A stretch of 64,000 nt of DNA, from positions 1-64,000 of the forward strand of contig JAFRFB010000016.1 in NCBI GenBank assembly GCA_017434555.1, written 5' to 3'. Of this stretch, positions 54,430-63,610 are shown in pieces (the first letter of the stretch is position 1; each line of letters starts with the position of its first letter). A model generated the notes under the pieces. That model saw nothing but the letters and a program-made list of their open reading frames with translations. It was not told where the DNA came from and searched no databases. A program made the position numbers and the translations under genes. This DNA comes from Methanobrevibacter sp. Its GTDB lineage: Archaea > Methanobacteriota > Methanobacteria > Methanobacteriales > Methanobacteriaceae.

Positions 54430-55419
54430 CTATTTTGTAATAACATGGCCATGATTTTGAGCTTTAGTTGTTATAACAATCCCATCATCGCCAACATAAT
54501 CTTTAATTTCTTGTACTATATGTTCGTTAGTTTTATCATAAAATGAATAAACCGTTGGTCCAAAAGAACTCATTCCAACTGCATAAGCACCAATTTCAGT
54601 TAATTTAGCCATTAACTGTTTAATATTATCTGATTGAAGCTCAACTTCAATTTTTTTAAATCCTATTGTTTGTATTTTATTTATTATGTTTCCAAAGCAA
54701 GGTAAATCTTTTTCAAGTAAAAATGGTATCATATTCATAAATATTAAATGAGAATATAATTCCACTTCATTACGGTCAATAGGACAGTATTCTTGGAAGA
54801 TGTTAACTTCTTTTTGACCATTAACGCTAACATCTGAGTTCAATATGACCAAAAGCACTCCCCATTCATCAGGAAAATCATAATGCCCAAATAATTGTGG
54901 AGGGCTGGCTTTTGAAGCTGAAGAAGGTAAAAAAGAGGATTTTTCTTTTACACTATGACCACCATCAACAATAAAACCACCATGATCAAAGGCAAAAACT
55001 CCAATACCTGAAGTTCCACCACGACCGGTAATTTTACCAAGTTCATAGCCGTTAGCTTCCTGACCGATATGTTCAGTGATGAGTTTTCCTGTGGCTAATG
55101 CTATTTGAGTACCTGACCCCAAACCTGAATGTGAAGGATATCCTCTGTCAACCCTGAAATAAAATCCATCATCAACATCATAAAAATCAATGACTTCTGT
55201 AGCAGCTTTAGTAATTTTTTTAACATATTCATTTCGAATATCATCATTCAAGTCAAAGTTATCACCGAAATCAACAGTGATTCCTTTTTCTGCACTTTCA
55301 CCATATAGAATAAGATTTGGATCTTGGATTGTGAGTCCAATTCCTCCATCAAGTCTGCCGTAAGATCCATTCATGTCAATGAGCCCCAAATGAAGCCTTG
55401 AAGGTGATTTAATATACAT
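54430..55419 (-). CDS. Beta-ribofuranosylaminobenzene 5'-phosphate synthase paralog (second copy)
   Basis: Same 329-residue length and fold as mptG at 9357-10346. Motifs shared: HLGLIDMNGSYGRLDGGIG near the start, SGLGSGTQIALATGK (near 113-127), GRGGTSGIG, FLPSSAS, and GMSSFGPTVYS near the C-terminus. Overall identity looks clearly below that of recent duplicates. It could use a different aromatic amine or a different sugar phosphate, or it could be the true enzyme with the other copy altered. It lies between the leuD-type gene and tetraether lipid synthase. Confidence 0.88.
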   Translation of the reverse strand: MYIKSPSRLHLGLIDMNGSYGRLDGGIGLTIQDPNLILYGESAEKGITVDFGDNFDLNDDIRNEYVKKITKAATEVIDFYDVDDGFYFRVDRGYPSHSGLGSGTQIALATGKLITEHIGQEANGYELGKITGRGGTSGIGVFAFDHGGFIVDGGHSVKEKSSFLPSSASKASPPQLFGHYDFPDEWGVLLVILNSDVSVNGQKEVNIFQEYCPIDRNEVELYSHLIFMNMIPFLLEKDLPCFGNIINKIQTIGFKKIEVELQSDNIKQLMAKLTEIGAYAVGMSSFGPTVYSFYDKTNEHIVQEIKDYVGDDGIVITTKAQNHGHVITK

Positions 55420-55441
55420 TGTAGAAAGCTCCGGAAATTAA

Positions 55442-56947
55442 CTATTCTTTAGATTTTTTTAAAGCAGTTGAAAATTCTTCTTCGACACCTTCACGGTACA
55501 TGGAATTATAAGTACAGAACGGAATAATTCTACCATCTGGAGTTGCATAATGAATAACACATTTTTTAACTCTATCTTCATCGAAGTTAAAAGGATCCAT
55601 GAAGTGCATACATGAAATAAGCATTGCATCTTTAGAAAAATCACCTAATGCATCATATGACCTTTTTGTGAATACATTAAGCAAAATCTTTTTGATATCA
55701 ACATTTTCAGGTGATTCTTTACTATGAACTACTTTTGGAATAGCAGTTGCTGCACTGGCTAAAACCCTTTTTCTTTTTGCAAAACCGTCTCCTTTTAATC
55801 TTTCGGTTAATTCATCCAGTTTTTCAAATAACATATCAACATCGATGAATTTGGTAATCGGGATTAATTTGTCCTTTCCAGGACCTTCAGTTTTTTCTCT
55901 GAATACATAAGTAGCTATACCACAGTGTTGATGACAATTTAAAGTAACACTAGGTTGTTCTCCATCTAAAGCACCCATGAAATTAGCTATAGATTCAACT
56001 GAAGAAGGAGGGTAGAAATCAGATGTTTTAACTTCACCGTCAGTCTGATCTTCTATGATTTTAACAAAATCAGGAATGGTAATTCTTTGTTCTTCTACCT
56101 GGTCAGCAGGAGTTCTTCCTGCAAATGAAACAGGCTGGAAGTTAACACCATAAATGTTTTCACTGTGGTCTAATGCAAATTTGATTATTTCTCCAACTTG
56201 GTGGTCATTAACTCCTTTAATTAAAGTAGGAACCAATACAACACCTAAATTTGCTTTTCTACAGTTTTCAATTGCATCCAATTTATATTGAAGCAAATCT
56301 CTTCCCCTATTATTGATATATGGCTCTGAAGTTACACCATCAAATGCCAAGTATACGGTGTTCAAACCAGCATCTTTTAATTCTTGAGCCAAATTCTCTT
56401 TCATAGCCAATTTTAAACCGTTGGTAGCTATTTGAACGTGAGTGAAACCTTCTTCCTTAGCCATTTTTACTAATTCTACAATGTCTTTTCTGACAGTAGG
56501 TTCTCCACCGGCATATTGAATAGCTGGAGTTGGATTAGGCTTAAGGTTTCTTAAATTTTTAAGCATTTGTCTAATTTCATCTTGTGTAGGTTCAAATAAA
56601 CGTCCTGATGCTGCTGCATTAGCAAAACAAACCGGACATCTTAAATTACACCTATTTGTCACATCAATTAATCCTAATACCGTAGAAGTTTCGTGTTTGG
56701 AACAAAGCCCGCAATTGGAAGGGCATGGCCCTACATTATCAACACAGGGATTTTCTACTGAAGTAATTGATGGTTCATAATTATTTACTCTATCATATAT
56801 TTCAGCATCACTCCAATAAGTGTTTACAAACTCCCCATGCTCATCACAAGTTTTTTTAATATAAACTTTTCCTCCCTCTTCAAAAACTTCAGCATCAAGA
56901 GGTTTTCCACACTCTGGACATAAACTTTTAGTATTTTTAATTTTCAA
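55442..56947 (-). CDS. tes: Tetraether lipid synthase (radical SAM)
   Basis: Tes joins two archaeol chains by C-C bonds to form membrane-spanning tetraether lipids. The protein of about 501 residues has an N-terminal metal-binding part (SLCPECGKPLDAEVF, CDEHGEF), an extra cysteine set (NPCVDNVGPCPSNCGLCSKH), the radical SAM motif CNLRCPVCFANA (near 100-111), YAGGEPTVRKD, and the C-terminal FCTYNSMYREG typical of MJ0619-like enzymes. The TTG at 56947 has GGTGA six bases upstream. An ATG at 56971 lacks such a site but would be the conventional start. Confidence 0.9.
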   Translation of the reverse strand: MKIKNTKSLCPECGKPLDAEVFEEGGKVYIKKTCDEHGEFVNTYWSDAEIYDRVNNYEPSITSVENPCVDNVGPCPSNCGLCSKHETSTVLGLIDVTNRCNLRCPVCFANAAASGRLFEPTQDEIRQMLKNLRNLKPNPTPAIQYAGGEPTVRKDIVELVKMAKEEGFTHVQIATNGLKLAMKENLAQELKDAGLNTVYLAFDGVTSEPYINNRGRDLLQYKLDAIENCRKANLGVVLVPTLIKGVNDHQVGEIIKFALDHSENIYGVNFQPVSFAGRTPADQVEEQRITIPDFVKIIEDQTDGEVKTSDFYPPSSVESIANFMGALDGEQPSVTLNCHQHCGIATYVFREKTEGPGKDKLIPITKFIDVDMLFEKLDELTERLKGDGFAKRKRVLASAATAIPKVVHSKESPENVDIKKILLNVFTKRSYDALGDFSKDAMLISCMHFMDPFNFDEDRVKKCVIHYATPDGRIIPFCTYNSMYREGVEEEFSTALKKSKE

Positions 56948-57096
56948 AAAAATCACCTTACTAACAAACATAACTCATTAATACAAACATAATATATTAA
57001 ATTATAGATAATTAACTATTTATAGTTATTTAAAAACATAAGTACATTAATGATAATAAACATATACTAAATATAAATTATATTGGAGTAAATTTT

Positions 57097-57663
57097 ATGA
57101 ATATCGACTTTTCAATGTTAGGAATTGTTTGTGTTACCGTATTATATTTCTTACTTCCAGCATACATCTCCAATAGTGGAGGACTAATATTTGGTGGTGG
57201 AAAACCATTAGATTTTGGAAAAACCGATTCTAAAGGCAACCGTTGGATAGGAGATGGTGTAACATGGAGAGGTTTGATCGGAGGTACACTTTTAGGAACA
57301 TTAGTCGGAGCAATACAAGGATATTTTGGATTGGACTTATTATCCATGTTTGGACAATACATAATTACCCCAATACCTGTCGGAGTTATAAATGGAGTAA
57401 TAATCGGATTTTTACTTGCATTTGGAGCATTAGTAGGTGATGCATTAGGCAGTTTTATAAAAAGAAGATTAGGAATCGGTCGTGGAAAACCTGCACCCAT
57501 ACTTGATCAGCTTGATTTTTTAATAGTGGCTTTACTGTTCGCATCATTAGTTATTAAGTTTGATTTAGGATTTATTTTAATAGCTATTGTATTAACATTA
57601 ATTATTCATTTAATAGCAAATACCGGCGCATATTTGCTTGGAATAAAAGACGTGTGGTATTAA
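57097..57663 (+). CDS. carS: CDP-archaeol synthase
   Basis: CarS uses CTP to activate unsaturated archaetidic acid (digeranylgeranylglycerol phosphate) to CDP-archaeol for polar lipid synthesis. The 188-residue membrane protein has FLLPAYISNSGGLIFGGGKPLDFGK near 15-40, RWIGDGVTWRGLIGG with the catalytic DG region, five membrane helices, and GDALGSFIKRRLGIGRGKPAPILDQLD in the middle. The 4-base 3' overlap with the convergent RNase HI gene is noted. It is divergent from tes across about 150 bases. Confidence 0.95.
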   Translation: MNIDFSMLGIVCVTVLYFLLPAYISNSGGLIFGGGKPLDFGKTDSKGNRWIGDGVTWRGLIGGTLLGTLVGAIQGYFGLDLLSMFGQYIITPIPVGVINGVIIGFLLAFGALVGDALGSFIKRRLGIGRGKPAPILDQLDFLIVALLFASLVIKFDLGFILIAIVLTLIIHLIANTGAYLLGIKDVWY

Positions 57664-58214
57664 TTGGAATATTTTGATTTGCCACCTAAAAGACCATCAT
57701 TTTCATTAAAATAAGTAGTTTTTCCAGTTTTAAATGCATCCATTTTAGCATTGACCGCTAATTCATCAGCTTTATTGTTATATTCATTTGATGAATGGCC
57801 TTTAACTTTGATAAATTTTAATATGCAAGGCTTTTGATTGATTTTATCCATCAATCCCCAAATGCTTTTAATTATTTTTAGATTTTTAATTGGCTTATTG
57901 TCTGATTTTTTCCATCCTCTTTTCTGCCAATTTTTAGCCCATTTGGTAAATATGTCAATACAGTAACCTGAATCAGAACAGATTTCCACAATATCACCTG
58001 ATTCACACTTGGATATGAAATCCTTCATGGAAGCATAGATTGCATATAGCTCCATTTCATTGTTGGTAGTTAAAGGACATCCTCCTGAGTGAGATGAATC
58101 CTCAGCATTATCTATTAACAATACAAAAGCCCAGCCACCAGCTTCCCTTACATATTTACCGTTTTTATAATTCATTGTGGCTGCGCCATCAGTATAATAA
58201 GTATATTTAGCCAT
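57660..58214 (-). CDS. rnhA: Ribonuclease HI
   Basis: A 184-residue type 1 RNase H that cuts RNA in RNA-DNA hybrids. YYTDGAATMNY carries the first Asp, TTNNEMELYAIYASM the catalytic Glu, and EICSDSGYCIDIFTKWAKNW the next Asp. FIKVKGHSSNEYNNKADELA near residue 145 has the flexible His and the last Asp. The ATG at 58214 follows GGATGAT. An ATG nine bases earlier is an alternative. It starts one base from mfnF's end. Confidence 0.93.
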   Translation of the reverse strand: MAKYTYYTDGAATMNYKNGKYVREAGGWAFVLLIDNAEDSSHSGGCPLTTNNEMELYAIYASMKDFISKCESGDIVEICSDSGYCIDIFTKWAKNWQKRGWKKSDNKPIKNLKIIKSIWGLMDKINQKPCILKFIKVKGHSSNEYNNKADELAVNAKMDAFKTGKTTYFNENDGLLGGKSKYSN

Positions 58215-58215
58215 A

Positions 58216-59241
58216 TTAATCATCCAGGTATTTGTTCATCATTACGGAAGTTCCTACTGCAGGTGCTACAACACACTCTTCATCAGTTAAGATATCACCC
58301 ATGGATTTAACTTCAAGACCCAATAATTCAGCAGCAGGCCTGTCCAGAATATCTTTTCCCAAACCAGTTGTGATAATTAAATCCAAACCCTGAGTTTCAT
58401 GAACCTGTTTTAAACCGTCAGCAATCTGTTCAATCTGCTTTTGATGGATGAACTTAGAAATTTCAACGATATCTGCTTCAGACAACATTTCCAAGTCTGC
58501 ACAAACAACACGGGCGATTCTTTTAGCACAGTCAACTTTTGATTTTGATTCACCGTCAAATGTATCACAGACATAATCTTCAGGAGTTATCAAATCCAAT
58601 ACGGTATAAACATCAGCAGTTTGGGCAAATAATTCACTGGCAACACGATACTCTTTTCCATTAAATTCAATTTTATCTAAAAAACTGGCAAGATTTGTTC
58701 TTAAAGTACCTGTATAGACCAATTCACCAGTAGCAGACCTATCAAAATCAGATTTACCTATGGCACATTCCTTACCATCCTTAATAGGTATGATATCAGT
58801 TGTTGTACTTCCAGTATCGATGAAAATACAATTATCAGAGATTAATGTTGCAATTTGAGCTGTTGCAATCCAATTAGCAGCCGCTGCTTTAAGAGGAGCT
58901 TTTTCAATCTCTTCTTTAGACATCATCCCATCAATACCTACATAAGCAATCGGACATGAAAAAGTCTTTTCACATTTATTTACAACATCTAGAACTCCAT
59001 CCTTTTTTGTATCGTAAGCATCGACAAGCTCAGCAGTCATTGATATGCCCACAGCATCAATTTCTGATAAAGGACAAATCTTTTCTATTAATTCCACCAA
59101 CACTCTTGATAAGTCATCATTATTACTCCACATTGGAAGATAAGCAAAATCGACTTCAATATTTTTTATTTCACCATTTTCAAAGTCTATAACAGCCAAA
59201 TCAGTATTTGCTCCACCAATATCAAAACCTGCAATTTTCAT
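58216..59241 (-). CDS. mfnF: MfnF, methanofuran-core synthase
   Basis: MfnF joins the aminomethylfuran phosphate and gamma-glutamyltyramine to build the core of methanofuran, the first C1 carrier of methanogenesis. The 341-residue protein has the ASKHA-like hydantoinase pattern GFDIGGANTDLAVID (4-18), AVGISMTAELVDAYDTKKDGV, IFIDTGSTTTDIIPI and AVGTSVMMNK near the end. It lies two bases after mfnD. It is followed by rnhA. Confidence 0.93.
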   Translation of the reverse strand: MKIAGFDIGGANTDLAVIDFENGEIKNIEVDFAYLPMWSNNDDLSRVLVELIEKICPLSEIDAVGISMTAELVDAYDTKKDGVLDVVNKCEKTFSCPIAYVGIDGMMSKEEIEKAPLKAAAANWIATAQIATLISDNCIFIDTGSTTTDIIPIKDGKECAIGKSDFDRSATGELVYTGTLRTNLASFLDKIEFNGKEYRVASELFAQTADVYTVLDLITPEDYVCDTFDGESKSKVDCAKRIARVVCADLEMLSEADIVEISKFIHQKQIEQIADGLKQVHETQGLDLIITTGLGKDILDRPAAELLGLEVKSMGDILTDEECVVAPAVGTSVMMNKYLDD

Positions 59242-59243
59242 TA

Positions 59244-60314
59244 TTAAATTCTCCTGATATTTAAGTTATTGTCCTCTTTTTTGAATTCAACTTCACCGTT
59301 TAAAGATAAATCAATGTCTGCAATATTTCCTTCAATTATTGTCTTAGTTATATTGAAATCCGCTATCTTTTTAAGTCCAACGTAAGGGGTTGTAAATCTT
59401 GAATTTATCTCAAGCAGATAAACCGGATAAATGCTATCCTCATTGCTTATAAGCAAATCAACACCGACAAAACCATTTAAACCTTCAATGGCTTCACATG
59501 CGTTTACAGCCACGTCAAAAGCATCTTGCCTGAATTCACTTTCAAAAGGTATTTTACCTCCAAGATAGGTTCCTTTATCATTTTTAAGTTCTACAAATTG
59601 TTCATTAAGACTTATTGGATAAGCTTTTCCTTCAAAGCATATTAAACTGACGCTGACATCAGTTCCATCAATAAATTCCTGTACAATTATTCTGGAACCT
59701 GGAGGGAATATTTTCTCCAAATCATAAGATAAATCTTCAATATTTTCAATTATTACTATATCTTCACAATCAACACCAACCAATGGCTTGATTATTAGTT
59801 TAAGTGGAGTTAAGGGATCTTCAGCCTGCCATTTTTCATGCAAATTCGTGATTGCCCTTTTCCAATATCCCTTAGAATCTATTTTAAATCGAAAACTTCT
59901 TGGCTGAGGAATGGTATTTGGAAGAGATTCATAAGTTAAAAACTTATCTGAAGAAACCAGACAAGCTTCACTTGATGAAGTGAATATTGTAACGTCATTA
60001 TCCTCCAAAATCTTTGTGATATTGTATAAATTATTATTATTTTCAGCGGCTATAAAAATTGCTTTTTTAAAATTTGAAGCATTTTCCTCAAGCCATGATA
60101 TAATATCTGTATCAATTAATATGGGATTAACATTATCATAACCTGAAACAATATCTGCATAGGAAGTATTGACAACAACATCCAATTTATAATCTTTTAA
60201 ATCATCAATTAATGTGAACAACAATGCTTCGGCTTCTGAAATAATACATTTATCCTTTTTACCTGAAGCAGTAAAATACTCAAATACTAATATGGATTCA
60301 CTGGAATTCATCAT
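59244..60314 (-). CDS. mfnD: MfnD, tyramine-L-glutamate ligase
   Basis: MfnD is an ATP-grasp ligase that joins glutamate to tyramine for methanofuran. The protein of about 356 residues has [13 protein letters not shown] at its start, a [15 protein letters not shown] segment, [17 protein letters not shown] and the metal-binding [14 protein letters not shown]. The start is uncertain between ATGs at 60314 and 60311 and a GTG at 60323. Any choice overlaps wecB by some 14-26 bases. GAGATG lies ten bases before the first ATG. Confidence 0.92.
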   Translation of the reverse strand: MMNSSESILVFEYFTASGKKDKCIISEAEALLFTLIDDLKDYKLDVVVNTSYADIVSGYDNVNPILIDTDIISWLEENASNFKKAIFIAAENNNNLYNITKILEDNDVTIFTSSSEACLVSSDKFLTYESLPNTIPQPRSFRFKIDSKGYWKRAITNLHEKWQAEDPLTPLKLIIKPLVGVDCEDIVIIENIEDLSYDLEKIFPPGSRIIVQEFIDGTDVSVSLICFEGKAYPISLNEQFVELKNDKGTYLGGKIPFESEFRQDAFDVAVNACEAIEGLNGFVGVDLLISNEDSIYPVYLLEINSRFTTPYVGLKKIADFNITKTIIEGNIADIDLSLNGEVEFKKEDNNLNIRRI

Positions 60315-61620
60315 AAGTAACACACATCTCTTTTAAGTTTAATTCATCACTTGGAAAACGCATTTTTTCTCCGTCAAATACCATATGGATTAAAGCATTA
60401 TTCTTTTCTTCAAAGTCTTTGACAGTGACATCTTCATTGATTAATGCCATTTTTCGCTCAAATGACGTCATGATATCTTCAGGAGCTTCTATATTCAACA
60501 ATCCCCCATCATAGAATTCCTGTATTGCATCAACAGTTTTTTCGGCAGCATCTCCTTGTCCATACGGATTAACTGCATTTTTCATTTTTTGTGCAAATTC
60601 TTCATCATTAAGGATTTTATTTGCATTTTCCAAAATTACATCCTTATCTGAACCTACAAGAATATTTCCACCTGCAGTCACTGTTTCCGGCCTTTCTGTA
60701 TTGTACCTTAATGTTAATGCAGGCACATCAAGAGTGATTGCTTCTTCCTGAAGACCTCCGGAATCAGTTAAAATCAGAGTAGACTTGGATGTTAACTGTA
60801 AAAAGTCCAAGTATCCTATTGGCTTAATGATATGGATATGGTCTAAACTGTTTAACTCATCAAAGAGTCCAAAATCCTGTAATGTTTTTTTAGTTCTAGG
60901 ATGTATTGGAAAAATGATATTCATATCACTTAACTCTTTTAAAGCAGAGATAATGTTTGTAACCCTGGTTTTATCATCAACATTTTCTGCCCTATGCATT
61001 GTTAACGTTAAAATGTTATCCATATTATCAATATCAAGATCTGCCAGAGATTCTTCTTCAAATCCACGTTTTTTAGCTATTTCCAAGTGCCTGAAACAAG
61101 CATCAACAACAGTATTTCCCGTGATAATCAGATTTTTTCTTGAATAACCTTCTGCTAAAAGATTAATAGCTGATTCTTCAGTCGGTATAAAATACATTGA
61201 GGACGTAACATCACAAACTCTTCTGTTAACCTCTTCAGGCATGGTCATATCAAATGATCTAAGACCTGCTTCGACATGGCCTACAGCAATATGCAGTTTA
61301 GAAGCGACAATAGCTCCTGCAAGAACAGCATTGGTATCCCCCTGAACCAAAACGATATCTGGCTTTTCATCCATTAAAACTTCTTCAATACCCCTCATCA
61401 TCAAACCGGTTTGTTTACCATGAGAACCTGATCCTACATTAATGTTATAATCCGGAGCAGGGATTTCAAGATCCCTAAAGAAGTTATCAGACATTTCCTT
61501 ATCATAATGCTGACCTGTATGAATTAGACATAACTCAATATCACGATTTACAATTTCATCAATGATTGGAGCCATTTTAATAATTTCTGGACGTGTTCCA
61601 AGTACTACAGCAATTTTCAT
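60298..61620 (-). CDS. wecB: UDP-N-acetylglucosamine 2-epimerase, with C-terminal extension
   Basis: WecB epimerises UDP-GlcNAc to UDP-ManNAc, for surface glycans or pseudomurein-related sugars. The core (residues 1-370) has [37 protein letters not shown] and DSGGLQEEA. The protein is 440 residues, about 65 longer than usual. The extra end ([20 protein letters not shown] and [20 protein letters not shown]) is not a known domain. The 3' end overlaps mfnD. A divergent, intact, unfused core would stop near residue 375. Confidence 0.93.
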   Translation of the reverse strand: MKIAVVLGTRPEIIKMAPIIDEIVNRDIELCLIHTGQHYDKEMSDNFFRDLEIPAPDYNINVGSGSHGKQTGLMMRGIEEVLMDEKPDIVLVQGDTNAVLAGAIVASKLHIAVGHVEAGLRSFDMTMPEEVNRRVCDVTSSMYFIPTEESAINLLAEGYSRKNLIITGNTVVDACFRHLEIAKKRGFEEESLADLDIDNMDNILTLTMHRAENVDDKTRVTNIISALKELSDMNIIFPIHPRTKKTLQDFGLFDELNSLDHIHIIKPIGYLDFLQLTSKSTLILTDSGGLQEEAITLDVPALTLRYNTERPETVTAGGNILVGSDKDVILENANKILNDEEFAQKMKNAVNPYGQGDAAEKTVDAIQEFYDGGLLNIEAPEDIMTSFERKMALINEDVTVKDFEEKNNALIHMVFDGEKMRFPSDELNLKEMCVTYDEFQ

Positions 61621-61721
61621 AATAATCCTCCAATAACTTAACTTAATTAGTATAATGTTTATATGATTAAAAATTTAAATAAGATGGTTAATTAAATTTG
61701 TGGAGTTAAGCTAGAAAAAAT

Positions 61722-62060
61722 TCACTTGAATAATTTACCATTATCTGCTATGTAATTATCAACGACAAATGAACCGATAACAAAACCGAATATTAACGGT
61801 ACAACAGTCATTGCAAGATTAAGTATAAATGCTTCAATAAGAGCCCTTATGGATATCTTTTTAGAATATTTGTATTTATCATAAATTGAAACTATAACCG
61901 GAATTAATGTCATGATTATTGAAAATATAATCACTATCTGAATCGCTAAAAACCACAACTCTGAATCATTATGGTATATGGCCAAGTAAAAGCCTAAAAG
62001 AAATCCAAAAATAATATCAATAACACAATATTTATCAAAAACCTGATAAACCTTACTCAT
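61722..62060 (-). CDS. Small membrane protein
   Basis: A 112-residue membrane protein with about three helices: IDIIFGFLLGFYLAIYH near 14-30, LAIQIVIIFSIIMTLIPVIVSIY near 39-61, and FILNLAMTVVPLIFGFVIGSFV near 78-99. The start has many charged residues (SKVYQVFDKY) and the end is DNYIADNGKLFK. No family recognised. Single gene. Confidence 0.7.
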   Translation of the reverse strand: MSKVYQVFDKYCVIDIIFGFLLGFYLAIYHNDSELWFLAIQIVIIFSIIMTLIPVIVSIYDKYKYSKKISIRALIEAFILNLAMTVVPLIFGFVIGSFVVDNYIADNGKLFK

Positions 62061-62225
62061 TATAAAACCCCATATAAATATTTCATTTTAATCTTTAAAA
62101 TATTTATTGTAATTAAATGATTACTCATCACCATTAATTTTAATATAATTAAAAAATAATCTTTAATACTTAAAAATCCCATAAATAATAACATCGAAAC
62201 AAATAAGTTTTGATGAGAGGATTAT

Positions 62226-63563
62226 ATGTTGGACAATTTTTTCAATTTTAAGGAAAATGGTACAGATTTTAAAACAGAGATTTTAGCAGGGATTACGACA
62301 TTTCTTGCTATGGCTTATATTTTAGGTGTTAACCCTACAATGCTGGCTGAAGGAGGAATGCCTGTAACCGGAGTGTTTTTTGCAACAGCACTTTCATCAG
62401 GAATTGCATGTATAATAATGGGACTCGTTGCCAAATACCCTGTTGGTCTTGCACCAGGAATGGGACTTAACGCGCTGTTTACCTACACAATTATTTTAGA
62501 AATGGGAAATTCATGGGAAACGGCTCTAGCAGCAGTATTTGTCTCAAGCATAGTATTTTTAATAATAACCATTTCTGGATTAAGGGAAAAAATATTAAAT
62601 ATTATTCCTATTGATTTGAAGTTAGGTATAGGTGCAGGGATAGGATTTTTCTTAGCATTCTTAGGACTAAAAAATTGTGGAATCATTATTTCTGATCCAT
62701 CAACATTTGTTACAATGGGAATACTTCTAAATCCACCAACACTTCTTGCATTGACAGGTATTTTAATTACTTTAATATTTTACATTCAAAAAGTGCCTGC
62801 CGCAGTATTTTTCGGTTTACTTGCAACAGCAGTTCTTGGAGTAATATTAACACTATTTGGATATGGTGCTGGAGATGCATTAATGCCTACTATCCCAAAA
62901 CAGATTATAACAACAAATATTGATACATCACTATTTTTCGGATTTTCCAAAGGATTTACACAATTATTCTCAAATATCCCGAATTTAATAATGATGGTAT
63001 TTTCATTGGTATTTGTTACGTTCTTTGATACAACAGGAACCTTAATGACTGTTGGAAGACAATGCGGTTTTGTTGATAAAGATGGAAATGCTAATGGAAT
63101 TGAAAAAGCATTTTTAAGCGATGCTGTAGGTGGAATAATTGGTTCTATCTGTGGTACAAGTACTGTAACTGCTTATGTAGAAAGTGCAACAGGTATTGGT
63201 ATTGGCGGAAGAACCGGACTAACGGCAATTGTAACTGGAATTTTATTCCTATTATCCGTATTTATTTCCCCATTAATACTTTCATTATTTACCTCATCCG
63301 TAACTGCTGCTGCATTAGTTATTGTTGGAATTCTAATGGTAGCACAGCTAAACGAAGTAAACTGGGAAAGTAAAATTGTTTCCGCATCCGTATTTATGAC
63401 TGTAATAATTATGGTTTTAAGCTATTCAATATCCATTGGTATTGCATGGGGATTCTTAACATACTCCCTTGGAACAATAGCTAAAGGAAAATACAAAGAA
63501 ATGGGAATAGGAATTTGGATTCTTGCAATAATCTTTTTAGCATATCTGTTCTTCGGACTATAG
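62226..63563 (+). CDS. NCS2-family nucleobase permease
   Basis: A 445-residue permease of the AzgA/PbuG type, which imports adenine, guanine or hypoxanthine by proton symport. The motifs are GITTFLAMAYILGVNPTML near 20-38, GLAPGMGLNALFTY near 76-89, a FDTTGTLMTVGRQCGF segment (near 270-285), and CGTSTVTAYVESATGIGIGGRTGLTAIV (near 304-331), part of the substrate site. About 12-14 helices. GAGAGGATTAT precedes the ATG. A terminator follows. No purine riboswitch is seen in the leader. Confidence 0.93.
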   Translation: MLDNFFNFKENGTDFKTEILAGITTFLAMAYILGVNPTMLAEGGMPVTGVFFATALSSGIACIIMGLVAKYPVGLAPGMGLNALFTYTIILEMGNSWETALAAVFVSSIVFLIITISGLREKILNIIPIDLKLGIGAGIGFFLAFLGLKNCGIIISDPSTFVTMGILLNPPTLLALTGILITLIFYIQKVPAAVFFGLLATAVLGVILTLFGYGAGDALMPTIPKQIITTNIDTSLFFGFSKGFTQLFSNIPNLIMMVFSLVFVTFFDTTGTLMTVGRQCGFVDKDGNANGIEKAFLSDAVGGIIGSICGTSTVTAYVESATGIGIGGRTGLTAIVTGILFLLSVFISPLILSLFTSSVTAAALVIVGILMVAQLNEVNWESKIVSASVFMTVIIMVLSYSISIGIAWGFLTYSLGTIAKGKYKEMGIGIWILAIIFLAYLFFGL

Positions 63564-63600
63564 TTGTATGATTTAATTCATACAACTTTTTAACTTTTTT
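63562..63600 (+). terminator. Hairpin terminator after the NCS2 permease
   Basis: AGTTGTATGA (63562-63571) and TCATACAACT (63578-63587) form a 10-bp stem around TTTAAT, followed by TTTTTAACTTTTTT. It overlaps the stop codon. Confidence 0.75.
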
Positions 63601-63610
63601 AGTGATTAAA

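Noticed and set aside
62061-62225. Purine riboswitch before the NCS2 permease
   Set aside because: No three-way junction or the conserved loop sequences could be found.
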